This document shows positions 6,706-14,416 of a stretch of DNA of 14,416 bases, piece by piece. Source of the DNA: Bacillota bacterium (GTDB taxonomy: Bacteria > Bacillota > Bacilli > Lactobacillales > Aerococcaceae); contig JAEZWY010000126.1 in the NCBI GenBank assembly GCA_023442905.1, positions 1-14,416 of the forward strand, in the 5' to 3' direction. Positions within the stretch are counted from its first letter, which is position 1. The number at the start of each line of letters is the position of its first letter. The notes beneath the pieces are model-generated. The model made no database searches. It was not told where the DNA came from and saw only the letters and a list, made by a program, of their open reading frames with translations. Made by a program: the position numbers and the translations under genes.

Positions 6706-6715
6706 CCTTATTTCT

Positions 6716-6732
6716 TGTAATATTTCTGTAAT
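6716..6732 (+). promoter_or_regulatory. WalR (YycF)-like direct repeat
   Basis: TGTAAT-ATTTC-TGTAAT matches exactly the published WalR box pattern TGTWAH-N5-TGTWAH. It overlaps the poor -35 position of the transpeptidase promoter, with the repeat in the opposite orientation to the gene. WalR controls cell-wall enzymes in low-GC Gram-positives, which fits the downstream gene. In AT-rich DNA a chance match is possible. Confidence 0.5.
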
Positions 6733-6790
6733 ATTTAACTAATTTATCATATTTTTAATTATCTAAATAATACACTTTCCCTTTTCACCG

Positions 6791-6837
6791 AAAAACAGCC
6801 AGAATTCCAGTACTTACATCCTGGTCAAACTCCAGCT
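6791..6837 (-). terminator. Terminator of the small membrane protein gene
   Basis: On the minus strand AGCTGGAGTT pairs with AATTCTGGCT (10 bp with G-U pairs) and an inner CCAG/CTGG extends it; GTTTTTC follows. It begins just after the stop at 6845. Confidence 0.7.
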
Positions 6838-6844
6838 AGTAGTC

Positions 6845-7180
6845 TTACTTAGATTTTCTTTTACGTCCAAATAAAAGGTCTACCAACACTGTAGCCAAAT
6901 AGCCAACAACCAAAGTTGACCCAATAAAGGCTAAGGTAGACAAGGAGGCTGACCGTGTATCCGTAGCCCACATACCTTCTTGAAAAATAAAGAAAGCAAT
7001 GATACCCACAATCAGGAATACCACAACTTTTAATAGTATACTTTTGATATTGACCTTCAAGTTATTGTCGTCTAATTCATCATAATTATTTCCCAATAAA
7101 CCACTTAGTTCGATTTTATAGACATTACGAAACGAATGATCATCCTCAGTTCCCTTACGATTTACATCACGCTTGTTCAT
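6845..7180 (-). CDS. Small two-helix membrane protein of unknown function
   Basis: A 111-residue protein I do not recognise. I choose the ATG at 7180 because GGAGGA lies seven bases upstream; a longer reading from 7225 would translate through that binding site. The first 45 residues are charged and hydrophilic (MNKRDVNRKGTEDDHSF), so they are probably cytoplasmic. Two hydrophobic segments follow at about residues 48-67 and 79-103, joined by a short loop (QEGMWATDTRSAS). The tail RKRKSK is positively charged, placing both ends inside. It is a single-gene unit: a promoter lies upstream and a terminator downstream. It sits between a glucosidase and an L,D-transpeptidase, neither of which implies a role for it. 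Confidence 0.75.
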   Translation of the reverse strand: MNKRDVNRKGTEDDHSFRNVYKIELSGLLGNNYDELDDNNLKVNIKSILLKVVVFLIVGIIAFFIFQEGMWATDTRSASLSTLAFIGSTLVVGYLATVLVDLLFGRKRKSK

Positions 7181-7233
7181 ACTTGCTCCTCCAAATTTTT
7201 TTTGGCTAACATTTTCGTACCACAATTGACTGC

Positions 7234-7264
7234 ATTATATAACGTATACGCAAAGGAAGTCCAA
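7234..7264 (-). promoter_or_regulatory. Promoter of the small membrane protein gene
   Basis: On the minus strand a perfect TATAAT (7234-7239) follows TTGGAC (7259-7264) with 19 bases between. Reading the -10 as the adjacent TATATA gives a 17-base spacing. Confidence 0.55.
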
Positions 7265-7356
7265 TTTAGCTCGAAATTGAACTTGCTATCTGACCCTATT
7301 CAAGTCAAATTATCCGTTAGAATTGATATTACAAACTTTAAAAAAGTTGATCAAAT

Positions 7357-7389
7357 AAAAAAGCTGATAGCCATTTTACGACTACCAGC
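7357..7389 (-). terminator. Terminator of the first GH1 gene
   Basis: On the minus strand GCTGGTAG pairs with CTATCAGC (8 bp, one G-U) around an 11-base loop, then TTTTTTATTT. It lies 14 bases after the stop codon at 7403. Confidence 0.88.
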
Positions 7390-7402
7390 ACTCTTCAATA
7401 AA

Positions 7403-8881
<1,479 letters not shown>

Positions 8882-8884
8882 TCA

Positions 8885-8898
8885 TTAAAACGCTTTCT
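8885..8898. promoter_or_regulatory. cre site (CcpA) in the first GH1 leader
   Basis: AGAAAGCGTTTTAA on the minus strand matches the cre consensus TGWAARCGYTWNCW at 12 of 14 positions. It sits about 25-40 bases downstream of the -10 element, a repressing position for CcpA. Confidence 0.6.
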
Positions 8899-8923
8899 TG
8901 TAAAATGATTACCATTAAAAATT

Positions 8924-8929
8924 ATTATA
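8924..8929 (-). promoter_or_regulatory. Candidate -10 of the first GH1 promoter
   Basis: A perfect TATAAT on the minus strand about 100 bases before the start codon. The -35 is not clear; TTGCTC stands only 15 bases upstream. Confidence 0.5.
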
Positions 8930-8966
8930 CCCTTATAAAAATCCGAGCAAATAAAATACAAAGTCG

Positions 8967-9518
8967 TTACATAGTAAAAAGGGCATAGCAATATTGCCAC
9001 ACCCTTTTTACAACTAACTCTGCATAGGGGCTAATCGTTAAATCATTGATAGCTTGCCTCAATGGCCTTTCTTCACCAATAACCTTTAACTCACGATCTT
9101 TTCTAACCATATCAAGACCATATTTACTTAAAATATTAGACATAATCTTTTCGTCTACAACTATCGTGTTCTCACCTAGATAAAATGGTTCGTACAAGTC
9201 CATCACATTGATACCTTTAGGAGAGGAAAGTAATAGCTGTTTCATCACGATATTACGTCGTTCCACTGGCGAGGCGCCCTCATGGGTACGTGCCACTTTG
9301 CTTATATTATTCACTCGATCATTTAAACGGTAACCCCTCCCCCTTTGTGAGATGATATAGGTTGGATTATTAGACTCTTCATTAATTTGATTGACTAAAC
9401 GGTAAATAGTTTTTTTTGACACATTCAACGTTTCGGCAAGTGTATCCGCAGTCACAAAATCATTACGACTTGCTAACGTAAATATCAATGTTTGTTTTCT
9501 GCTATCAGATACGCTCAT
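8967..9518 (-). CDS. Short HTH regulator, N-terminal part of a LicR/BglG-family PRD regulator
   Basis: A 183-residue DNA-binding protein. Residues about 8-66 form a winged helix-turn-helix (HTH_11 type: LAETLNVSKKTIYRLVNQIN, wing IISQRGRGYRL). Residues about 85-160 resemble the second, Mga-like HTH that follows in LicR/ManR-type regulators, ending at RPLRQAINDL. Full-length relatives continue with two PRD domains and PTS IIB/IIA-like domains, for 500-650 residues in all. Here the protein stops just where PRD1 would begin. Its last 14 codons lie inside a strong terminator hairpin (8976-9009), which looks like a deletion that fused the 5' half to the old terminator. The ATG at 9518 has AAGGAGGGG upstream. 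It lies between two beta-glucosidase genes and probably once controlled them. It starts with a DNA-binding domain, not the CAT RNA-binding domain, so it should not be the antiterminator for the RAT upstream. Confidence 0.75.
   Translation of the reverse strand: MSVSDSRKQTLIFTLASRNDFVTADTLAETLNVSKKTIYRLVNQINEESNNPTYIISQRGRGYRLNDRVNNISKVARTHEGASPVERRNIVMKQLLLSSPKGINVMDLYEPFYLGENTIVVDEKIMSNILSKYGLDMVRKDRELKVIGEERPLRQAINDLTISPYAELVVKRVWQYCYALFTM
8976..9009. terminator. Terminator hairpin inside the 3' end of the regulator gene
   Basis: AAAAAGGGTGTGGCAAT pairs with ATTGCTATGCCCTTTTT, 17 bases on each arm with several G-U pairs, and runs into a T-tract. It covers codons about 170-181 of the regulator. 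A terminator within a coding end is unusual and supports truncation. Confidence 0.8.
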
Positions 9519-9555
9519 TAACTTCCCCTCCTTGTTTATTATCTTACCAAGATTT

Positions 9556-9584
9556 AATGTAAGCGCTTCATACTTTTTTGTCCA
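9556..9584 (-). promoter_or_regulatory. Promoter of the short regulator gene
   Basis: On the minus strand TGGACA (9579-9584) and TACATT (9556-9561) are exactly 17 bases apart. The -35 is part of a palindrome and the -10 overlaps a cre site, so the promoter appears doubly controlled. Confidence 0.55.
9558..9571. promoter_or_regulatory. cre site (CcpA) over the regulator promoter
   Basis: TGTAAGCGCTTCAT on the plus strand matches TGWAARCGYTWNCW at 13 of 14 positions and overlaps the -10 box. Repression by CcpA in the presence of preferred sugars is the expected effect. Confidence 0.75.
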
Positions 9585-9598
9585 TTGCTATGGACAAA
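9577..9598. promoter_or_regulatory. Perfect palindrome, candidate operator
   Basis: TTTGTCCAT-TGCT-ATGGACAAA: 9-base arms that are perfect inverted repeats around 4 bases, overlapping the -35 of the regulator promoter. There is no T-tract and it lies upstream of the transcript, so an operator is more likely than a terminator. The protein that binds it is unknown; autoregulation by the downstream gene is one possibility. Confidence 0.55.
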
Positions 9599-9614
9599 TT
9601 CATTTAATGTAATT

Positions 9615-9645
9615 GAAAAAAGCCACTCCCATAAAGAGTGGCTTT
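9615..9645 (-). terminator. Terminator of the PTS-glucosidase operon
   Basis: On the minus strand AAGCCACTC and GAGTGGCTT form a perfect 9-bp stem with a 7-base loop, followed by TTTTTC. It lies 27 bases after the GH1 stop codon at 9672. Confidence 0.93.
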
Positions 9646-9671
9646 AAGTTTAAATATGCTTATTCGGACTA

Positions 9672-11129
<1,458 letters not shown>

Positions 11130-13106
11130 TTACTTCACTATAGTAAATAGATAATCATTTTCCGCAACAGTTGGTTCTGTTGTGGTTAAGACATCTGTAA
11201 AGTTATCCGTATTGGTTACTATTACAGGTGTTATCGTATCATAACCAGCTTCATTAATGGTACCGATTTCAAACTCAACAAGCAAATCTCCAGCTGATAC
11301 TTTCTGGCCTTTTTCCACGTGACTAGTATAACCGCGACCATCTAAATTCACAGTATCTAAGCCAATATGAATCAATAATTCTACGCCAGTATCTGTCGTA
11401 ATACCAACAGCATGTCCAGTTGGGAAAAGTACAGAAACTGTTCCGTTAGCTGGTGCAAGGACCTTGCCCTCACTTGGTTGAATAGCTACTCCTTTACCTA
11501 AAGCACCACTAGCAAACACTTCATCTGCAACTGCTGTTAATGGTAAAACATCACCGACTAATGGACTAGCAATAATTTCTTCTTTGGCTGACGCTGCCAT
11601 TTCCGCATCAGATACAACACCTTCAGTACTAGTTGTTTCACCTTTTAAAGGGTCAACAGCTTGTGCGTCTGTTGGTAATTCTTCTGCTAAACGATTCACT
11701 GGGAATACCATTTGTAAGATAAAACCGATAGCTACTGCAATTGCATATGAAATCACTACATTCCAGAAGTTGGCACCAAGGTTTCCTTCGTTATCAATCA
11801 TATTCATTAAACTGAAGATACCTAGACCACCTGTACGATAAGCTGTAGTGGCTGTTGCCCCGGCATATGCACCAGCAAAAATATTCGCGATGATAGCATA
11901 AACAAATGGACGTCTTAATGGAATCATGATCCCGTAGATAACTGGTTCAGTAACCCCAAATAAGGTTGAAATGGCACCCGGAATAGCAATATCTTTTAAT
12001 TTTTTTTCCTTACCTTTAATTAACATAGCGATTAAGACACCCAGCACACCAAATGTTGAAATTTGCATTAGTGGTCCAAGTGGATTTAACCCTGTTTCAG
12101 CTAACAATAGGTAAGTGATTGGGATAATTCCCCAGTGTAATCCAAAGATTACTAGTAACTGCCAAGAAGCTGCTAGTAAAGCTCCGAATACTAAAGGTGA
12201 TACACCTTGCAACCAAGTAAAGAATACACCAATCAAGCTAGCTGCCCATGTCGCAATTGGTCCAACTACCATTAAAGCAATTGGCACAGCAATAATAATC
12301 GTGAAGAATGGGGTTAAGAATGAATTCACTGTTGATGGAATCCGTTTCTTGAACCATTTCTCTAATCGAGAACCTAACCAAACCGCTACAATAATTGGAA
12401 TAATGGCTGAGAAGTAACCATTTGAAGGTAAAATTACTGGTAAGCCAAAGACCGTTGAATAAATGTCTGAAGCAAATGCTGTTCCCTCAAATAGTGTATA
12501 TAACACATCATTTTGCATTGAAGCTGAAAGTGCTGGATGTAAGAAAGCGACTGCAATTGCTAAAGCAGTAAAGACATTCATCTTCAGCTTTCTAGCTGTA
12601 GTCACTGCAACCATCACTGGTAGATATTGGAAAAAACCATCTCCAGCTGCTTGTAGCAAGAGGTATAAACCACTATTTCCAGCATTTAAGCCCATCGTTC
12701 CTAATATTGCCACAATACCTTTAATCATCCCTGTTGCCGCAAGTGGCATCAAGAACGGTTGGAAAACACCCGAGATAAAGTCAATGGCTTTATCTGCTAA
12801 CTTACGGTTATCTTCTTCCGGTTCATTTTGACCATTAGATTCGTCTCCACCTAAATTAGTTGACTCTACAATGGCTTCGTACACATTTGAAACTTCATTA
12901 CCAATAACAACTTGATATTGACCCGATGCTTTCATGACAGTCACAACCCCATCTAATTGCTTAATGGTATCTGTATCTGCCTTTGATTCATCCTTTAAAT
13001 TAAACCGCAAACGCGTAACACAATGACGCAAACCATCAACATTCTCTTCTCCACCGACATTTTTTACAATGTCGTTTGCTAAAGCTTTATAATCTTTTAT
13101 TGCCAT
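11130..13106 (-). CDS. bglP: Beta-glucoside PTS permease, EIIBCA (BglP/BglF type)
   Basis: Membrane sugar permease of the glucose-glucoside PTS superfamily, 658 residues; it imports and phosphorylates beta-glucosides using phosphate from HPr. The domains run B-C-A. IIB spans residues 1-80, with the phosphorylated Cys29 in LRHCVTRLRF. IIC covers about 105-475, with many hydrophobic helices and the conserved GVTEPVIYGI motif at 384-393. A linker rich in Thr/Glu/Ala leads to IIA at about 510-658, with active His580 in LLIHIGLDTV and helper His565 in FPTGHAVGI. All active-site residues are present and the length is normal. The ATG at 13106 follows GAGGGAG. It is first in an operon with a 6-phospho-beta-glucosidase. 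The leader contains a promoter, cre site, RAT and terminator, so expression should need both the inducing glucoside and relief of catabolite repression. Confidence 0.96.
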   Translation of the reverse strand: MAIKDYKALANDIVKNVGGEENVDGLRHCVTRLRFNLKDESKADTDTIKQLDGVVTVMKASGQYQVVIGNEVSNVYEAIVESTNLGGDESNGQNEPEEDNRKLADKAIDFISGVFQPFLMPLAATGMIKGIVAILGTMGLNAGNSGLYLLLQAAGDGFFQYLPVMVAVTTARKLKMNVFTALAIAVAFLHPALSASMQNDVLYTLFEGTAFASDIYSTVFGLPVILPSNGYFSAIIPIIVAVWLGSRLEKWFKKRIPSTVNSFLTPFFTIIIAVPIALMVVGPIATWAASLIGVFFTWLQGVSPLVFGALLAASWQLLVIFGLHWGIIPITYLLLAETGLNPLGPLMQISTFGVLGVLIAMLIKGKEKKLKDIAIPGAISTLFGVTEPVIYGIMIPLRRPFVYAIIANIFAGAYAGATATTAYRTGGLGIFSLMNMIDNEGNLGANFWNVVISYAIAVAIGFILQMVFPVNRLAEELPTDAQAVDPLKGETTSTEGVVSDAEMAASAKEEIIASPLVGDVLPLTAVADEVFASGALGKGVAIQPSEGKVLAPANGTVSVLFPTGHAVGITTDTGVELLIHIGLDTVNLDGRGYTSHVEKGQKVSAGDLLVEFEIGTINEAGYDTITPVIVTNTDNFTDVLTTTEPTVAENDYLFTIVK

Positions 13107-13134
13107 TTCTACTCCCTCTTTTCATTTTTCACAC

Positions 13135-13201
13135 AAAAAAACCCAAACAAAAACATAGCCAAAAGAAAGAGTCTCCCCTTTACTATGTTTCCATTTAGGT
13201 T
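13135..13201 (-). terminator. Leader terminator upstream of bglP
   Basis: On the minus strand AACCTAAA pairs with TTTGGGTT, and an inner AAACATAG pairs with CTATGTTT; the stem runs into TTTTTTTG. Its 5' arm overlaps the end of the RAT, the standard arrangement for BglG/LicT antitermination. Confidence 0.9.
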
Positions 13202-13225
13202 TTGCCTGCTAATCAGTAACAATCC
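13193..13225 (-). promoter_or_regulatory. Ribonucleic antiterminator (RAT) for a BglG/LicT-type protein
   Basis: The minus strand reads GGATTGTTACTGATTAGCAG followed by GCAAAACCTAAAT. This matches the RAT pattern of bgl/lic operons, two short paired segments with the conserved GGATTG and GCAAAACC ends. A dimeric antiterminator bound here would stop the overlapping terminator from forming when the glucoside is being imported. Confidence 0.93.
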
Positions 13226-13249
13226 ATAGTGGAATGTATATTATTTTCA

Positions 13250-13263
13250 TGTAAGCGCTTAAT
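13250..13263. promoter_or_regulatory. cre site (CcpA) of the bglP operon
   Basis: TGTAAGCGCTTAAT fits the cre consensus at 13 of 14 positions on the plus strand. It lies 8-22 bases downstream of the -10 box, over the probable transcription start, where CcpA would repress. Confidence 0.8.
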
Positions 13264-13271
13264 GTATTTCT

Positions 13272-13300
13272 ATATTATCATGCTCATTTATATAAAGCAA
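13272..13300 (-). promoter_or_regulatory. Promoter of the bglP operon
   Basis: On the minus strand TTGCTT (13295-13300) and TAATAT (13272-13277) are 17 bases apart, just upstream of the cre site and the RAT leader. Confidence 0.6.
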
Positions 13301-13351
13301 ATACTTTTTCAAAATTATTCAATATTTAGAAATTTTATTGAGCTAGATCCA

Positions 13352-14341
13352 TTAGTTGATTGAATCTGGGAAAGGTATTTGGGCTTCCCCAGCAATTGCC
13401 TGAAGCTCAGCTATTGTAACCTCATCAACGGGAATCCCTTTCTTCTCTGTTTCTTCTTCAGCTTTTAATTCTTTATCTCCAGGAATGAAGATAGGCACAT
13501 CAGCGTCTAACCTATTTGCCTGCCTAATACGGTCTAGATAAGCATCTAATCCCTTTTGGATTACTTTTTCGTCTCCAAATAATGTCGGATTTATAACTAG
13601 AAAGAAGTGACAAATACCACCATTATCTGAAATCTGGTCGGAAGTTGCACCCTCTGAAATAATAGCAGTTAATAATTCCACTATTAATCCCAAACCAAAA
13701 CCTTTATGGCTTCCACTATCTTCTTTAAAACCACCTAGAGGCGCTAAGCCACCTTTCTCACCTACAAAGCTTGGACTATAATCAGCTAAAGTCCATGTCT
13801 CAGGATGAGGTAATTGTCTTTTCTCATATACTTGCACCTTGCCGTATGAAACTGTTGTAGTCGCTGCATCAAAAAGAAAACGGTCATCTACACCAGACAT
13901 CCCAAAAGCAATTGGGTTAGTGCCCACAAAAGGTTGACGGGCTTTTGTAGGCACCATAATGGCTCTAGAATTCGTTAGCGATAAGCCAATTAAACCAGCC
14001 TCAGCTGCTTGTTGAGCATAGTAACCAGCGATACCATAATGATTAGAATTTCTTACTGTAACTATACCAATACCTGTTGCTTGGGCTTTTTTAATAGCTA
14101 AATCCATGCTCTTCTTACCAGTTAATTGTCCCATAGCCGCCTGACCATCAACCACCGCTGAAATAGGGGTTTCCTTGATGATTTTTGCCTGATTATGTAT
14201 CTTAATTTGTCCTGATTTTATTCTGGAATCATAATATTTCAGACGCTGTACCCCATGAGAAGGAATACCAGTACTGTCTGCTTGCAAGATAATTTCAGTG
14301 ATTAAGGCAATGTCTGCTTTTTGAAAAACCATAATTTTCAT
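13352..14341 (-). CDS. Malate/L-lactate dehydrogenase-family (Ldh_2) oxidoreductase, apparently 5'-frameshifted
   Basis: NAD(P)-dependent oxidoreductase of the malate/L-lactate/ureidoglycolate dehydrogenase family, which reduces 2-oxo acids or oxidises 2-hydroxy acids. The open frame from an ATG at 14341 gives 329 residues. Family motifs are visible: the catalytic-His region GIPSHGVQRLKYYDSRI (residues 26-42), NSNHYGIAGYYAQQAAEAGL, FVGTNPIAFG, and the late glycine-rich stretch SGSHKGFGLGLIVELL. The first nine residues (MKIMVFQKA) do not fit. The expected N-terminus lies in another frame just upstream, with a good ribosome binding site (14318-14399). Restoring one base would give about 348 residues, a normal length. 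The ATG at 14341 has no ribosome binding site. The gene may be inactive, or the extra base may be a sequencing error in an A-run. It is separate from the bgl operon, which has its own promoter. Confidence 0.8.
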   Translation of the reverse strand: MKIMVFQKADIALITEIILQADSTGIPSHGVQRLKYYDSRIKSGQIKIHNQAKIIKETPISAVVDGQAAMGQLTGKKSMDLAIKKAQATGIGIVTVRNSNHYGIAGYYAQQAAEAGLIGLSLTNSRAIMVPTKARQPFVGTNPIAFGMSGVDDRFLFDAATTTVSYGKVQVYEKRQLPHPETWTLADYSPSFVGEKGGLAPLGGFKEDSGSHKGFGLGLIVELLTAIISEGATSDQISDNGGICHFFLVINPTLFGDEKVIQKGLDAYLDRIRQANRLDADVPIFIPGDKELKAEEETEKKGIPVDEVTIAELQAIAGEAQIPFPDSIN

Positions 14342-14399
14342 AAATCGTATTCAATAAAACTTGTAAACTGTTCTTGGTAAACCTCTTTAATTCAGTCAA
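14318..14399 (-). pseudogene. Detached 5' end of the Ldh_2 gene, out of frame
   Basis: A TTG at 14399, seven bases after AAGGAG, opens a frame reading MTELKRFTKNSLQVLLNTIY, then ENYGFSK. This matches the expected helix at the N-terminus of Ldh_2 proteins and would join smoothly to ADIALITEIILQAD of the downstream frame. The join fails by one base at a run of five A (14318-14322); four A would restore the frame. As written, this frame stops 12 codons later. Confidence 0.65.
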
Positions 14400-14416
14400 T
14401 ATCTCACTCCTTCATA

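Noticed and set aside
12115..12417. Open frames on the plus strand within bglP, including 12463-12831 and 11584-11841
   Set aside because: They lie antisense to a clear PTS permease with intact domains, have no ribosome binding sites and no recognisable protein features.
14318..14322. Programmed ribosomal frameshift at the A-run of the Ldh_2 gene
   Set aside because: A +1 shift would be needed, and there is no known +1 signal such as a rare or stop codon at the site, and the family is not known to use one; a simple indel is more likely.

Overview
The window is low-GC DNA of the Firmicutes type. Strong AGGAGG-like ribosome binding sites, a T-box leader, a LicT/BglG-type RNA antitermination site, several CcpA cre sites and an enterococcal-style L,D-transpeptidase with PG-binding domains all point to the Lactobacillales. 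An Aerococcaceae/Carnobacteriaceae-like organism is my best guess from the proteins, but I cannot prove the genus. Every gene I accept lies on the minus strand, so transcription runs from high to low coordinates.

From right to left: a malate/L-lactate-dehydrogenase-family (Ldh_2) oxidoreductase at 13352-14399 appears to be split by a one-base frameshift. Next comes an aryl-beta-glucoside unit: a promoter with a cre site, an RNA antiterminator target (RAT) overlapping a terminator, a beta-glucoside PTS permease IIBCA (11130-13106) and a BglA-type 6-phospho-beta-glucosidase (9672-11111), closed by a terminator. The PTS would import and phosphorylate the glucoside, and the GH1 enzyme would split off glucose-6-phosphate. 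A short DNA-binding regulator (8967-9518) follows; it resembles the N-terminus of a LicR/BglG-family PRD regulator without the PRDs. A second GH1 6-phospho-beta-glucosidase (7403-8821) has its own promoter and cre site.

The middle holds a small two-helix membrane protein (6845-7180) and a membrane-anchored YkuD L,D-transpeptidase (5268-6653). The transpeptidase promoter carries a WalR-like direct repeat, and its catalytic loop reads SLGC instead of the usual SHGC.

The left third concerns amino-acid uptake. A methionine-type ABC importer, metN-metI-metQ (2712-5092), has an unusually short ATPase. After an 870-base intergenic stretch with two terminators and a T-box riboswitch comes an operon of FMN reductase, GNAT acetyltransferase and a polar-amino-acid ABC permease that runs off the left edge. 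This gene mix resembles the Bacillus ytmI/tcy-type sulfur-compound operons. The T-box specifier can be read as Asn (AAT) or Met (ATG), and the sequence evidence leans to Asn although the gene context suggests sulfur.

I found no mobile element, CRISPR array, tRNA or rRNA. I do not see an obviously new multi-gene system. The points most worth a second look are the T-box specificity, the SLGC transpeptidase with its WalR-like box, the truncated regulator ending in a terminator, and the palindrome/cre architecture of its promoter.
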